Assembly (NCBI GenBank): GCA_029864095.1
Contig: JAOTUB010000022.1
Location: 1 to 37,842 of the forward strand
DNA: 37,842 nt
Direction of reading: 5' to 3'
Source of the DNA: Gammaproteobacteria bacterium
GTDB lineage: Bacteria; Pseudomonadota; Gammaproteobacteria; Steroidobacterales; Woeseiaceae
Part shown: positions 1 through 10,186 of the stretch, one piece after another
Numbering within the stretch: the first letter of the stretch is position 1
Layout: every line of letters starts with the position of its first letter
Program-made: the position numbers and the translations under genes
Notes under the pieces: generated by a model
The model's database searches: none
The model's input: only the letters and a program-made list of their open reading frames with translations
Told to the model about the DNA's origin: nothing

Positions 1-1
1 C

Positions 2-1084
2 GCTGAAGATGACAATTACCTGAACCACCCGGTCAGACCGATGACCAAGAGCGGCACACCGTTTCGGGTCTTTACGCCGTACTGGCGCGCGGCGAGCGCG
101 CTGCCTCAACCGCCGCGACCATTGCCCGTCCCGGATGACATCCGTTTCGCAGAGCACGACCTGGAATCCCTGCGGCTCGAAGACCTGGATCTTTTACCCT
201 CAGAGCCTGACTGGGCGCAGGGATTGCGCGATTCCTGGACACCCGGAGAACAAGGTGCCTTGCGGCGACTCGACGAGCTCGAGTCCGCCGCACGCTACTA
301 CGCCGAGCAGCGCGACCGGCCAGACCTAGACACCACATCTCGTCTGTCGCCGCACCTGCATTTCGGCGAAGTGAGCGCGCGGCAGGTTTGGCATGCTCTG
401 CAACATCAGGCGGCTCATGCGAATTCCTCCACGGGCGCCGAGGCTTTGTGTAGACAGCTCTACTGGCGGGACTTCAGCGCCTACCTGCTGTTCCATTTCC
501 CGACGCTGCCTAAGAAGCCGTTACGCAAGGAGTTCGGGTACTTTCCGTGGTCGGACGATTCCGAGAGCCTGCGTGCCTGGCAAAAAGGCATGACGGGTTA
601 CCCGATCGTGGACGCGGGCATGCGACAGCTCTGGGCGACCGGCTGGATGCACAATCGTGTTCGTATGATCGTTGCGTCGTTCCTTGTAAAGGATTTGCTC
701 ATTCCCTGGCAGCAAGGAGCTGACTGGTTTCTCGATACACTCGTGGACGCAGATCTGGCGAACAACTCGGCAGGCTGGCAGTGGGTTGCGGGTTGCGGCA
801 CGGACGCAGCGCCTTATTTTCGAATTTTCAATCCCGTATTGCAGGGCAAGAAGTTCGATCCTGCCGGTGACTACGTGCGCCGTTGGGTACCGGAGCTCGC
901 GGCAATGCCGGATGAGCATATTCACGCCCCGTGGGGCGCGAGTATTGAAACTCAAATATCATGCGGCGTGGTTATTGGAGACGATTACCCGCGGCCGATC
1001 GTCGATCATGGCAAAGCCCGGCAGAATGCGCTAGCCGCGTATCAGATGACGCGTAGCGCAATGAGTGCAGATTCCGCAGACTAG
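2..1084 (+). CDS. phrB: Deoxyribodipyrimidine photolyase, class I CPD type (5' end outside window)
   Basis: Light-driven repair of cyclobutane pyrimidine dimers with FAD as catalytic cofactor. The reading frame is open from base 2, so the first ATG inside the window (41) is internal. The peptide there, GTPFRVFTPYWRA, lies at the hinge between the N-terminal antenna domain and the FAD domain in this family, so about the first 130-150 residues are missing. The visible part is the whole helical FAD domain, with the family blocks LYWRDF, GYPIVDAGMRQL, TGWMHNRVRM, NNSAGWQW, DAAPYFRIFNP and FDPAGDYVRRW. The WMHNR and DADLAN..GWQW blocks are typical of class I CPD photolyases rather than cryptochromes. 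The stop codon TAG shares the tetranucleotide CTAG with the stop of the convergent histidine kinase gene. A (6-4) photolyase or cryptochrome is less likely. Confidence 0.95.
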   Translation, partial: AEDDNYLNHPVRPMTKSGTPFRVFTPYWRAASALPQPPRPLPVPDDIRFAEHDLESLRLEDLDLLPSEPDWAQGLRDSWTPGEQGALRRLDELESAARYYAEQRDRPDLDTTSRLSPHLHFGEVSARQVWHALQHQAAHANSSTGAEALCRQLYWRDFSAYLLFHFPTLPKKPLRKEFGYFPWSDDSESLRAWQKGMTGYPIVDAGMRQLWATGWMHNRVRMIVASFLVKDLLIPWQQGADWFLDTLVDADLANNSAGWQWVAGCGTDAAPYFRIFNPVLQGKKFDPAGDYVRRWVPELAAMPDEHIHAPWGASIETQISCGVVIGDDYPRPIVDHGKARQNALAAYQMTRSAMSADSAD

Positions 1085-2415
1085 TCCAGCGGGACTCGCG
1101 CCTGAAAACACGCGCCGACATCGGTTTCCAACAGACGTAGCGACCCGCGATGGGCTTTGGCAACGAGCGATGCCAGATACAGACCCAATCCCGTGCCGCC
1201 GGAGTCCCGGGTCCGCGACGGGTCACCACGATAGAACGGCTCTCCGATATGCTCCGCCTGATCTTCGCCCAGGCCCGGGCCGTGATCCCGAACCGTGAAG
1301 ATGAGTTCACCGTCCTCTGCAGCCACCGACAGCTCGACGGGGCCGTCCGAGGGTTGCGAGTAGCGTAGCGCATTGCTCAGGAGATTCTTCAGTAGCAGGG
1401 TAATGCGCGCCTCGTCGATGTTTGCGCGGATGGCCTCCTCGGGCAGGCTGACCTTTATCCGATCAGCGTCGCGCGAGAAGAAATCATCGAGCAGCTCCGC
1501 AATGAGGTCGCTGATAACAACGCGTGTTCGCGACAGCTTTACATGACGACTGGTCAACCGCTCTGCCTCGAGCAGCGACGCAACGATCTTCTCCATTTCG
1601 ACGATCTCTTCGCGGAGATTCTCTTTGTTTTTTTCGTCCTCGAGAAACTCGAGCGTCAGCCGCATCCGCGACAGCGGCGTGCGCAATTCATGGCTGATGC
1701 CGAGAAGCAATGCGCGCTTGGCATCGAGCATACTCTCGACGTCGCCGGCTAGCTCGTTGATGTCGGCAGCCAGATCACCGAGCTGGTCGCGACGAATATT
1801 GGCGATGCGATAGTCGAAATTGCCGCGTCCGATGTGCGCCGCCCCCTGCCGAATGGACCGAATCGGTTTGAACAGCCAGCGCACAGCCATGTAACCCAGC
1901 AACAGCGACGTGAGTCCCATGCCCAGAATCAACGTGACGAGATCGGGGCCTTCCGGCGTATCTGAAATTCTCGGCGTCGAAACAACGATATCGTATGCGC
2001 CTTGTCGCATCTTGAGAAAATCATGGTCGTCCAGTTCCGCAAACTCGACCCCCTTCAGCTCGTCAACCCAGGCGTCCGGATCGTTACTGAAACGCGGGCT
2101 CGGCGCGAATTCGAGCTGGTCGAGCCGCGGAAACGCGGGATTCGACGCCCAGTCCACATCCGGCCCGAGTATGCGTATGTCGACAGGGACTCGTTCGGTG
2201 ATCGCGATTGCGCGGTCGATCCGCGGCGGATCACCGATGTCCTCGCGTACGTAATTCACGTGCAGCGACAGGTGCCCGCTGATCAGTCCACGGATACTGT
2301 CGCTGTTGTAAACGACCTGAATGGCTTTGAACGTGCCGAAGACAAACAGCCCGCCGAGGACCAGGAAAATAACCAGCAGGCGAAAGCCCAGAGAGCGGGC
2401 AAAATAGCTAGGCAT
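1081..2415 (-). CDS. Sensor histidine kinase (HAMP, HisKA, HATPase_c)
   Basis: Membrane sensor kinase of 444 residues that should autophosphorylate and pass phosphate to the response regulator encoded just upstream. Order of parts: transmembrane helix about 11-30, periplasmic sensor region of about 125 residues, second transmembrane helix about 160-182, HAMP about 183-232, dimerisation/phosphoacceptor helix with GISHELRTPLSRMR (His242), then the ATPase domain with the N box (LLSNALRYS), G1 (DHGPGLG) and G2 (GGTGLGLYLA). All catalytic motifs look intact. Its start overlaps the end of the regulator gene by 8 bases, indicating translational coupling. The stimulus cannot be read. The general look is that of CpxA/RstB-type envelope kinases. 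The nearby copper genes make a metal signal possible, but nothing in the sensor region shows a metal site. Confidence 0.95.
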   Translation of the reverse strand: MPSYFARSLGFRLLVIFLVLGGLFVFGTFKAIQVVYNSDSIRGLISGHLSLHVNYVREDIGDPPRIDRAIAITERVPVDIRILGPDVDWASNPAFPRLDQLEFAPSPRFSNDPDAWVDELKGVEFAELDDHDFLKMRQGAYDIVVSTPRISDTPEGPDLVTLILGMGLTSLLLGYMAVRWLFKPIRSIRQGAAHIGRGNFDYRIANIRRDQLGDLAADINELAGDVESMLDAKRALLLGISHELRTPLSRMRLTLEFLEDEKNKENLREEIVEMEKIVASLLEAERLTSRHVKLSRTRVVISDLIAELLDDFFSRDADRIKVSLPEEAIRANIDEARITLLLKNLLSNALRYSQPSDGPVELSVAAEDGELIFTVRDHGPGLGEDQAEHIGEPFYRGDPSRTRDSGGTGLGLYLASLVAKAHRGSLRLLETDVGACFQARVPLD

Positions 2416-3103
2416 GCGTTACCGGGATGCCCACAAACGAATAGCCGCGACCCCAGACTGTTTGTATGAAGCGCGGCGGTTTGACTGAGTCGCCAAGTTT
2501 TTGTCGCAGCCGACTGATCATGATGTCCACCGATCGCGTCAGGATTGCGGCATCGATGCCGCGTAACTCGCTCAGAATATCGTCACGCGATAATTTGCGC
2601 CCATGCCGCCGCGCCAGAATCAGTAACAGCTCGTATTCCATCGAGGTCAGATCGACGGCTTTCCCGTCGACCGTTACGGATCGTCTTTGCGTGTCGATCG
2701 ACAATCCGTCGAATTCCAGGCTGCCGACCGAAGGGCCACTTTGTTCCGCGCGCCGCAGCGTAGCTTGCACTCTGGCAACGAGTTCTCGCGGTTCAAACGG
2801 CTTGCCGATGTAGTCGTCGGCGCCCAGCTCCAGGCCCGATACGCGATCGATAACGTCACCGCGCGCCGTCAGCATGATGATCGGCATGTTGCTGGTCTTG
2901 CGAATTTCGCGGCAGATCTCGAAGCCGTCCTTGCCGGGCAGCATGATGTCGAGCAGCAACAGGTCCGGATCCTCGCGGCTGATTTTCTTGAAGCCCTCCT
3001 CAGCATCCATCGCGCACACGAGATTGATACCGAAGCGCTTGAAATACGCCTGCAACAGTTCGGAGTGTTTCCGGTCATCGTCGATTAGAAGGACCTTTGT
3101 CAT
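2408..3103 (-). CDS. OmpR-family response regulator
   Basis: DNA-binding response regulator of 231 residues. Receiver domain about 1-118: acidic pocket DDD at 8-10, phosphoacceptor Asp52 in LLLDIMLPGKDG, switch Thr in MLTARGD, and conserved Lys in GADDYIGKPF. The C-terminal winged-helix domain (about 130-228) carries the usual LTSMEYELLLILARR and VDIMISRLRQKLG blocks and ends with GRGYSFVG. It is the first gene of a two-gene operon with the kinase (8-base overlap). The receiver resembles CpxR/RstA. Possible direct repeats of the CpxR type sit just before its start codon, which would fit autoregulation, but the target genes are not shown by the sequence. Confidence 0.95.
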   Translation of the reverse strand: MTKVLLIDDDRKHSELLQAYFKRFGINLVCAMDAEEGFKKISREDPDLLLLDIMLPGKDGFEICREIRKTSNMPIIMLTARGDVIDRVSGLELGADDYIGKPFEPRELVARVQATLRRAEQSGPSVGSLEFDGLSIDTQRRSVTVDGKAVDLTSMEYELLLILARRHGRKLSRDDILSELRGIDAAILTRSVDIMISRLRQKLGDSVKPPRFIQTVWGRGYSFVGIPVTHA

Positions 3104-3112
3104 ACGCCAATA

Positions 3113-3126
3113 GTAACGCTTGTAAA
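3113..3126. promoter_or_regulatory. Candidate response-regulator box (GTAAC-N4-GTAAA)
   Basis: Two pentamers GTAAC and GTAAA separated by four bases lie about 10 bases upstream of the response regulator start, inside the 143-base gap between this gene and the divergent lipoprotein stump. CpxR-type regulators bind GTAAA direct repeats with short spacers, and this regulator is of that general type, so an autoregulatory site is possible. A match this short can easily arise by chance. Confidence 0.22.
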
Positions 3127-3246
3127 CAACAGCGTTGCACTTTGTTCGCCTCTCGTTACATCTGGAAACATCCTGAAACCGGTGCGAAATGCTCTCGCTT
3201 CAAGCCCCTGGAAAACTTCTCGCTGTCTTGAGTCACAGCCATCGAA

Positions 3247-3684
3247 ATGGGGCTACTTTTGAAAACTCTTGTGAAAATTCTCGTCGCGCGCAGCGCATTG
3301 GCGCTGGCTGCGTGCGACTCCGACAACAACACTGGCGGCGGACCCATCCACGAGTTTGCAACCGTGCAGGTATTCCACGGTTCTTCTGACGCTCCGGCTG
3401 TTAACGTCTTCGTCGACGGTAGCGAAGCACTCAGCGGCGTCGACTATCTTCGGAGCTCGGCATGTACGGGCGTCGAGGCAGGGACCCATGAGATCCGCGT
3501 TGACGCTATATTGCCTGGTTGCAACGCTACGGTTTACAGCTTGATCCCTCGCAGCCTGAGCGCGTTGCCGATTACTGAAACCGAGCTGAGACTCATTGCT
3601 GCCGCGGCAATCATCGGGCTCAGTAACAGTCCGAAAAACGGATACAGAATTCCGGCCGCAATCGGCACGCCCACAGAGTTATAG
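3247..3684 (+). pseudogene. Truncated DUF4397-type lipoprotein gene, broken at the copA stop codon
   Basis: The first 96 or so codons encode a lipoprotein signal peptide with lipobox LAAC, an Asn/Gly linker, and the beginning of a DUF4397 beta-sandwich domain (VFHGSSDAPAVNVFVDG, then AGTHEIRVDAILPG.NATV). Full-length members are usually several hundred residues with repeated domains. Here the family-like sequence stops at about base 3534 and the frame then simply runs antisense through the last 48 codons of the copper ATPase gene before meeting a stop at 3684. The junction coincides within about 3 bases with the ATPase stop codon (3534-3536). I read this as a gene remnant created by a rearrangement, not a functional 145-residue protein. 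The ribosome-binding site is weak, and the exact start among nearby candidates is uncertain. Confidence 0.75.
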
Positions 3685-5777
3685 GCGAATGCGAAAAACA
3701 GATTTTGCCGAATATTGCGCATCGTCGCCCTGCTGAGCATGCGCGCCCGTGCGACTCCCATCAGATCACCGCGGACCAGAGTGACTCCCGCACTTTCCAT
3801 GGCGACATCGGTGCCGGTACCCATGGCAATGCCAACATCGGCCTGAGCGAGTGCCGGCGCGTCGTTTATCCCATCACCGGCCATCGCAACGACTCTGCCG
3901 GCGGATTGCAGTTCCCGTACGGCGCGAATTTTGTCCTCCGGCGAGACGTTCGCATGTACTTCATCGATGCCGACGCGTCGAGCCACAGCGTGTGCCGTGA
4001 TCGGGTTATCACCAGTCAGCATGACAACCTTGAGGCCGGCACGATGCAGTGCCTCGATCGCCGGAAGCGTCGTTTCTTTGACGGGGTCCGCAACCCCGAG
4101 CAATCCGGCGGACTTGCCATTCACCGCTATGAACATCACCGTCTGTCCGTTGCTTCGTAAGCGGTCCGCTTCGTCGGCAAGCAATTGCTCAAAGGCGCCC
4201 AGGCTGTGCATCAGTTTCGCGTTGCCAACGGCAACACGACTTCCGGACACAGTCGCCTGCGCACCCTGGCCCGTTACCGACTCAAAAGCGTCCTGTGATG
4301 GTATTTCGACGGATCGGGCTTTTGCTCCGGCAACAATCGCATTTGCGAGCGGGTGCTCGCTGGCAAGCTCGACAGACGCAGCCAGCGACAACAGCTGATC
4401 TTCGGTGAAGCCGTCCGCCGGCTTGACCATGACCAGTGCCGGTCGGCCCTCGGTCAGAGTGCCGGTTTTGTCCACGACGATTGTATCGACCTTCTCGAAA
4501 GTCTCGAGCGCTTCGGCATTTTTTATTAGGATACCGTTCTGTGCTCCCTTGCCGGTGCCAACCATGATCGACATCGGCGTTGCGAGGCCCAGTGCGCACG
4601 GGCAGGCGATGATCAGCACGGCAACTGAATTGACGATTGCATAAGCCATTGCCGGCTCCGGACCAAACCAGGCCCAAACCACAAAAGTAGTGATTGAAAC
4701 GAGCACGACAGCCGGCACAAACCAGGACGCGACCAGATCCGCGAGCCGCTGAATGGGAGCGCGGCTACGCTGCGCCTCGGCCACCATGTGAACGATCTGC
4801 GAGAGCAACGTGTCCTCACCGACCTGTGTGACGGTCATGATAAAACCACCAGTACCGTTCACCGTGCCACCAATGACATTGTCACCCTCAGCTTTTTCGA
4901 CCGGAATCGATTCTCCACTGATCATCGACTCATCAACCGAACTGTTGCCCTCGAGAACCGAACCATCGACGGGCACTTTCTCGCCCGGCCTTACCCTCAG
5001 TCGGTCACCGACGGCCAGATCATCCAGTGACACTTCGACATCGCTGCCGTCGGCGCCGATCCGGCGCGCAGTTGGCGGAGCAAGTTCGAGCAACGCCCGG
5101 ATAGCGCCTGACGTCTGGCTGCGCGCATTGAGTTCGAGCACCTGCCCAAGCAGAACCAGCGTGGTGATGACAGCAGCCGCTTCGTAATACACGGCGACCT
5201 CACCTGCCGCATTGCGAAACGTGCCCGGAAAGATTCCAGGCACCAGGGTCGCGACCAGCGAATAAACAAAGGCAACCGTCACGCCCAGGCCGATCAGCGT
5301 GAACATGTTCAGGTTCATCGTGCGGACCGATTGCACAGCGCGAACAAGAAACGGCCATCCTCCCCAAAGCACGACTGGCGCCGCAAAAAGCAACTGCAGC
5401 CACTGCGACCAGGTAACCGGTACAAGACCGGTGAGCGGCTGACCCGGAATCATTTCGCCCATCGCGTATGCGAATAACGGCACGGTGAAAATCAGGCTGA
5501 CCCAAAACCGCCGCGTCATGTCGTCGAGTTCGCTCGTGTCTTCCTCGCCAACCACGACACCCTCGGGCTCCAGCGCCATGCCGCAGATCGGACAGCCGGA
5601 ATTGCGGACATCGCGAACCTGCGGGTGCATCGGGCACGTGTAGACCATGCCGTCGAAATCCGCCGGCACCAGATCGTAGTCTCGACGCGGCTCAGTCTCT
5701 GCCGGCTCGTGGCAAGAGTGGCAGTGCGTATGCCCGTGTTGTTCGTGCTTGTCGTGCCCGGTTTCGTGTTGCTTCAC
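3534..5777 (-). CDS. copA: Cu(I)-translocating P1B-type ATPase
   Basis: Inner-membrane ATPase of 747 residues that exports cytosolic Cu(I) (or Ag(I)) to the periplasm. It starts at GTG with a strong AGGGG ribosome site 8 bases upstream. The N-terminus is a His/Cys-rich tail ([10 protein letters not shown]) followed by a YHS-like heavy-metal-binding motif (YTCPMHP...[11 protein letters not shown]) at 46-71. No classical GMTCxxC HMA domain is present. Core motifs: actuator SGES (287-290), metal site CPC (392-394), phosphorylation site DKTGTLTEG (Asp436), SEHPLANAI, and hinge [12 protein letters not shown]. The seventh and eighth membrane helices have the YN and MSLSS residues expected of the Cu(I) subgroup. 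The natural C-terminus (RLRGIKL) is complete. It follows the cusA-like gene after 39 bases. Its 3' end marks the breakpoint in the DUF4397 stump. Confidence 0.95.
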   Translation of the reverse strand: MKQHETGHDKHEQHGHTHCHSCHEPAETEPRRDYDLVPADFDGMVYTCPMHPQVRDVRNSGCPICGMALEPEGVVVGEEDTSELDDMTRRFWVSLIFTVPLFAYAMGEMIPGQPLTGLVPVTWSQWLQLLFAAPVVLWGGWPFLVRAVQSVRTMNLNMFTLIGLGVTVAFVYSLVATLVPGIFPGTFRNAAGEVAVYYEAAAVITTLVLLGQVLELNARSQTSGAIRALLELAPPTARRIGADGSDVEVSLDDLAVGDRLRVRPGEKVPVDGSVLEGNSSVDESMISGESIPVEKAEGDNVIGGTVNGTGGFIMTVTQVGEDTLLSQIVHMVAEAQRSRAPIQRLADLVASWFVPAVVLVSITTFVVWAWFGPEPAMAYAIVNSVAVLIIACPCALGLATPMSIMVGTGKGAQNGILIKNAEALETFEKVDTIVVDKTGTLTEGRPALVMVKPADGFTEDQLLSLAASVELASEHPLANAIVAGAKARSVEIPSQDAFESVTGQGAQATVSGSRVAVGNAKLMHSLGAFEQLLADEADRLRSNGQTVMFIAVNGKSAGLLGVADPVKETTLPAIEALHRAGLKVVMLTGDNPITAHAVARRVGIDEVHANVSPEDKIRAVRELQSAGRVVAMAGDGINDAPALAQADVGIAMGTGTDVAMESAGVTLVRGDLMGVARARMLSRATMRNIRQNLFFAFAYNSVGVPIAAGILYPFFGLLLSPMIAAAAMSLSSVSVIGNALRLRGIKL

Positions 5778-5816
5778 CTTATTTCCCCTTTGATCGAATT
5801 CATCAGTGCCCGACGT

Positions 5817-8800
5817 CTAGCGCTGTTCATTCAGACCGTGGCCGCGCCACAGCAGAAACAGTGCCGGGATAACAATCAGGGTCAATATCGTCGCACTAAC
5901 CATACCGCCAACCATTGGTGCCGCGATACGGCGCATAACCTCGGATCCGGTCCCGCCTCCGAACATGATTGGCAGCAGGCCGGCGATAATCGCCGCAACC
6001 GTCATCATGATGGGTCGTACGCGCATTACGGCACCATCGATAACCGCTTGCCGGACGTCGTCCAGGTTCAGCAGTCGGCCGCCCGTCTCGGCCTCCGCCA
6101 TATGGTGTCGGATAGCCTGATTCAGATAAACGAGCATCACGACACCGATCTCCACGGCCACCCCTGCAAGGGCAATAAAACCGACGCCGACGGCGACTGA
6201 AATGTCATAACCGAGCAGGTACAACAACCAGACACCGCCGACCAATGCCATCGGCAGCGTGCCCAGAATGATGGCGACTTCGGCGAAACGTCGGAAATTG
6301 AGGTACAGGAGGAATACGATGATCGCGAGCGTTACAGGGCCAACAACCGTAAGGCGCTCCTTTGCCCGGACCATGTACTCGTACTGACCCGACCACGCGA
6401 GCGAGTAGCCCGCCGGAAGGTTCACCGAGTCTGCGACGACGCGCTGGGCCTCTGCCACGTAGGAGCCGAGGTCACGCCCGGCAATATCGACATAGGTCCA
6501 GCCATTGAGTCGGGCGTTCTCGCTTTTGATGACCGGCGGGCCATCGACGATCATCACGTCGGCAACATCAGCCAGAGCGATTCGCGCGCCTTGCGGCGTA
6601 ACGATGGGTAACAGCTGCAGCTGCTCAACCGAATCGCGCACACGTTGCGGGTATCGGAGATTGACCGGGTAGCGTTCGAGGCCCTCAACCGTCTGCGTCA
6701 CATTCATGCCACCCACGGCGGAACGCACGATGTCCTGTATGTCGTCAATGTTGAGCCCGAATCGGGACGCGCGTTTCCGGTCAATATCGACTTCGACATA
6801 CCGGCCACCGGCAACACGTTCGGAATACACGGAAGCTGTGCCCGGAACATCGGCCAGGGCCCGTTCCAGATCCTGGCCGATACGCTCGATGATTTCGAGA
6901 TCCGGCCCGGCGACCTTGATACCGACGGGTGTCTTGATGCCTGTTGCCAGCATGTCGATGCGCGTCTTGATCGGCATCACCCAGGCATTGGTGAGCCCCG
7001 GAAATCTGACGATGCTGTCCAGTTCCTGGCGCAAGCCTTCAGGCGTCAGGCCTTCGCGCCACTCTTCACGCGGTCTTAGCTGAATAACCGTTTCGATCAT
7101 TGTCAGCGGCGCCGGGTCCGTGGCGGTTTCGGCACGACCGATCTTGCCAAACACACGTTTGACCTCCGGTACGGTAGCGATCAGCCTGTCGGTTTGCTGC
7201 AGCAGCTCACGCGCCTTGTCGACCGAGATGCCCGGATAGGTGGTCGGCATGTACATCAGATCGCCCTCGTCGAGCGGCGGCATGAATTCCGACCCAAGAC
7301 GCGTGGCGGGCCAAAGGCCGATCACGAGAATGACGGCCGCCAGGGCGAGCGTGGCCTTCGGAAATCGAATCACTGCGTGTATGACCGGCTGATAAACGGC
7401 GATCAGGAACCGATTGATCGGGTTCTTGTGCTCCGACGTTACCTTGCCGCGAATGAAGTAACCCATGAGGACCGGCACAAGCGTAATAGACAGCCCTGCC
7501 GCAGCGGCCATTGCGTAAGTCTTCGTGAACGCCAGCGGTGCGAACAACCTGCCTTCCTGGGCCTCGAGTGTGAAGACCGGCAGGAAACTCAAGGTTATGA
7601 TCAGTAGCGACAAGAACAACGGTGGCCCGACTTCACACGCCGACTCTGCAACAATGCGCCAGCGATTCTCGTCGGTGAGCGGTTCTTTTTCGATGTGTTT
7701 GTGTACGTTCTCGATCATCACTATGGCCGCATCGACCATCGCGCCAATCGCGATCGCGATGCCGCCGAGCGACATGATGTTTGCGTTCATTCCCTGCATG
7801 CGCATGACGATGAACGCGACGAGAATTCCGACCGGCAAACTCAGAATTACGACGGCTGATGACCGCAAGTGAAACAGAAATACTGCACAAACCAGCGCGA
7901 CAACCAGAAACTCCTCGATGAGTTTGCCCTGCAACGTGTCGACGGCTCTTTCGATCAGGTCGGAGCGATCGTAGGTCGACACAATTTCGACGCCCTCGGG
8001 AAGGGATCGCTGTAGTTCGATGAGACGCTCCTTGACTGCGTCGATCGTTTTTGACGCATTTTCTCCCCAGCGCATGACGATCACGCCGCCCACTACTTCG
8101 CCTTCGCCGTCGAGGTCGGCGACGCCGCGCCGCATCTGCGGTCCGAGCCGAATTTCCGCGATATCGGACAACACGACCGGCGTGCCGCTCTCGTTTACAC
8201 CGAGCGGAATGTCCGCGAGGTCATCGATGCCCTGGAGGTAACCCGTGGCCCGAACCATGTATTCGGCCTCACCGATTTCTATCACAGAGCCGCCGGCCTC
8301 CTGATTGCCTGAGCGAATCGCCGACTTCAGCTTCGACAACGGCAATCCGAAGGCGCGTAGTTTGTCCGGGTCGACGACGACCTGGTACTGCCGGACCATG
8401 CCACCAATTGTCGCGACTTCCGCAACACCCGGTACCGTCTGCAACTCGTATTTGAGAAACCAATCCTGCAGGCTTCGCAGCTGCGCGAGATCGTTGTGCC
8501 CGCTTCGGTCAACGAGCGCGTACTCGAATATCCAGCCCACGCCTGTGGCATCCGGCCCCAGCGCGGGTTTGGCGCCGTCCGGAAGCTGGCCGGCGACCTG
8601 ACTCAGATACTCGAGTACTCGCGACCGCGCCCAGTAAAGATCGGTGCCGTCCGCGAAGATGACATAGACATACGAATCGCCGAAGAATGAGTAACCCCGC
8701 ACCGTCACTGCCTTCGGCACCGCCAGCATTGCGGTCGTTAGCGGATACGTTACCTGGTCTTCGACAACTTGCGGCGCCTGGCCGGGAAACGATGTCTTGA

Positions 8801-8945
8801 TAATGACCTGCACATCAGACAGGTCCGGTAGTGCATCGACCGGCGTCTGCCGCAAGGCATAGATGCCCCACCCGGTGAGAAAGAAGGTCACCACCAACAC
8901 GAGGAAGCGATTCTCGATCGACCAACGAATGATTGCCGCGATCAT
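5817..8945 (-). CDS. cusA: CusA-like heavy-metal RND efflux pump
   Basis: Proton-driven inner-membrane pump of 1042 residues, HME-RND subfamily, which exports Cu(I)/Ag(I) through the CusB adaptor and an outer-membrane channel. Twelve transmembrane helices are expected. The fourth carries the proton-relay acidic residues in [20 protein letters not shown]. The periplasmic cleft contains the methionines used by copper/silver pumps: [25 protein letters not shown] and [14 protein letters not shown] align by eye with the three metal-binding Met regions of E. coli CusA, which favours Cu/Ag over Zn/Co/Cd (CzcA) transport. Its ATG overlaps the cusB stop by 4 bases (ATGA). Length and ends look complete. 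Confidence 0.94.
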   Translation of the reverse strand: MIAAIIRWSIENRFLVLVVTFFLTGWGIYALRQTPVDALPDLSDVQVIIKTSFPGQAPQVVEDQVTYPLTTAMLAVPKAVTVRGYSFFGDSYVYVIFADGTDLYWARSRVLEYLSQVAGQLPDGAKPALGPDATGVGWIFEYALVDRSGHNDLAQLRSLQDWFLKYELQTVPGVAEVATIGGMVRQYQVVVDPDKLRAFGLPLSKLKSAIRSGNQEAGGSVIEIGEAEYMVRATGYLQGIDDLADIPLGVNESGTPVVLSDIAEIRLGPQMRRGVADLDGEGEVVGGVIVMRWGENASKTIDAVKERLIELQRSLPEGVEIVSTYDRSDLIERAVDTLQGKLIEEFLVVALVCAVFLFHLRSSAVVILSLPVGILVAFIVMRMQGMNANIMSLGGIAIAIGAMVDAAIVMIENVHKHIEKEPLTDENRWRIVAESACEVGPPLFLSLLIITLSFLPVFTLEAQEGRLFAPLAFTKTYAMAAAAGLSITLVPVLMGYFIRGKVTSEHKNPINRFLIAVYQPVIHAVIRFPKATLALAAVILVIGLWPATRLGSEFMPPLDEGDLMYMPTTYPGISVDKARELLQQTDRLIATVPEVKRVFGKIGRAETATDPAPLTMIETVIQLRPREEWREGLTPEGLRQELDSIVRFPGLTNAWVMPIKTRIDMLATGIKTPVGIKVAGPDLEIIERIGQDLERALADVPGTASVYSERVAGGRYVEVDIDRKRASRFGLNIDDIQDIVRSAVGGMNVTQTVEGLERYPVNLRYPQRVRDSVEQLQLLPIVTPQGARIALADVADVMIVDGPPVIKSENARLNGWTYVDIAGRDLGSYVAEAQRVVADSVNLPAGYSLAWSGQYEYMVRAKERLTVVGPVTLAIIVFLLYLNFRRFAEVAIILGTLPMALVGGVWLLYLLGYDISVAVGVGFIALAGVAVEIGVVMLVYLNQAIRHHMAEAETGGRLLNLDDVRQAVIDGAVMRVRPIMMTVAAIIAGLLPIMFGGGTGSEVMRRIAAPMVGGMVSATILTLIVIPALFLLWRGHGLNEQR

Positions 8946-10186
8946 TGCGCATCCTCCCCCTTGTGGTCGCTATGATCGGCTGCATCCTCCATGCGTTGCA
9001 GCGCCGACTCGATATCGGATTCGGAGTCGATCAAGAACTGGCCCGATATGACGATGCGATCGCCGGCCGCAAGGCCGTCGAGTATCGCGACGCGTTGACC
9101 CGACTCGATTCCCGTCGTCACGACCTGGGACCTGAAGCGACCTTCGCCAAGTGACAAGACGACGCGGTCAGCGCTGCCACCACGAATCAATGCCTCGCGC
9201 GGGACGTGCACGACCGGTTCGGTTTCGGTACCAAACAAGGTGACTCGCGCAAACATGTTGGGACGCAGAACCTCGCCGTCGTTATCGAATCGAATGCGAA
9301 CTTTGAGCGTGCGCGTCGCCGCATCGAGCTCCGGGTAAACGTAGTCCACCACGCCCTGCCAGCGTCTGCCCGGTACATAGTCGAGTTCGACTTCCGCTCG
9401 CTGGCCGGACTCAACCCACGCTGCCTGGCGCTCGTAAACTTCCGCAATAACCCAGACACGATCGAGCCTCGCGACCGACATTACCTCGGTTGCCGGCGTG
9501 ACGAAGATGCCTTCGCGAACACCTAGATGAGCAATGACACCATCTGCCTCGGCATAGACGCGCACGCGCTGGCTAACGGTGCGCTCGTTGTCGAGTCGCG
9601 CAATCTCGCGAGCGGTCACGCCAAGCGCGGCGAGTCTGTCACGCGATGCGGTGCGGAGTGCGGAGTTGTTGCTGCGCAGCGCCGCAAGGTACTCCTGCTG
9701 CGCGTTAACCAGCGTCGGCGAATAGAGTTCGAATAGCAACTGGCCTTTTTTGACGGGGTCGCCCGTCGCGGTCGTCACCAGTTTTTCGATCCAGCCGTCG
9801 ACGCGCGTGTGAACGTGTTGCAGCGTGTCTTCGTCATAACCGATGTAGCCGACCGTCTCTATGCGCCGTGACAAGGGCCCGATCTCCGCCGGCGCCGTGC
9901 GCACTCCAAGATTGTTGACGACCGTGGGATCAATTTTCACCGTGCCGGGCGTCGCGTCTACTTCATCAGCATAAACCGGGACGAGATCCATTCCCATGGG
10001 CGACTTGCCAGGCTCGTCACGCCGGTAGTTCGGATCCATAGGTGCTACCCAATATAAAATTTCGCGCTCCGTAGTGTCGGTTACGCTCGGCGTCAGATCA
10101 CCGCCAACGGAGAACCACCGACCGATTCCGATCCCGAGTAGCAAAGCGACGGACACAACGACAGCCACGGTGATTTGTTTTCTCAT
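8942..10186 (-). CDS. cusB: CusB-like periplasmic adaptor (membrane fusion protein)
   Basis: Adaptor of 414 residues linking the RND pump to the outer-membrane channel. An N-terminal anchor or signal helix (about 5-25) is followed by a CusB-type metal-binding segment, [31 protein letters not shown] region (about 45-75), whose methionines bind Cu(I)/Ag(I) in the E. coli protein. Barrel-sandwich hybrid and helical-hairpin domains follow ([29 protein letters not shown] is split around 130-160), then a beta-barrel and membrane-proximal domain. The gene overlaps both neighbours by 4 bases (ATGA at each end), so cusC-cusB-cusA should be translationally coupled. The MPMG/MGMD methionines support copper or silver as substrate. 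Confidence 0.92.
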   Translation of the reverse strand: MRKQITVAVVVSVALLLGIGIGRWFSVGGDLTPSVTDTTEREILYWVAPMDPNYRRDEPGKSPMGMDLVPVYADEVDATPGTVKIDPTVVNNLGVRTAPAEIGPLSRRIETVGYIGYDEDTLQHVHTRVDGWIEKLVTTATGDPVKKGQLLFELYSPTLVNAQQEYLAALRSNNSALRTASRDRLAALGVTAREIARLDNERTVSQRVRVYAEADGVIAHLGVREGIFVTPATEVMSVARLDRVWVIAEVYERQAAWVESGQRAEVELDYVPGRRWQGVVDYVYPELDAATRTLKVRIRFDNDGEVLRPNMFARVTLFGTETEPVVHVPREALIRGGSADRVVLSLGEGRFRSQVVTTGIESGQRVAILDGLAAGDRIVISGQFLIDSESDIESALQRMEDAADHSDHKGEDAQ

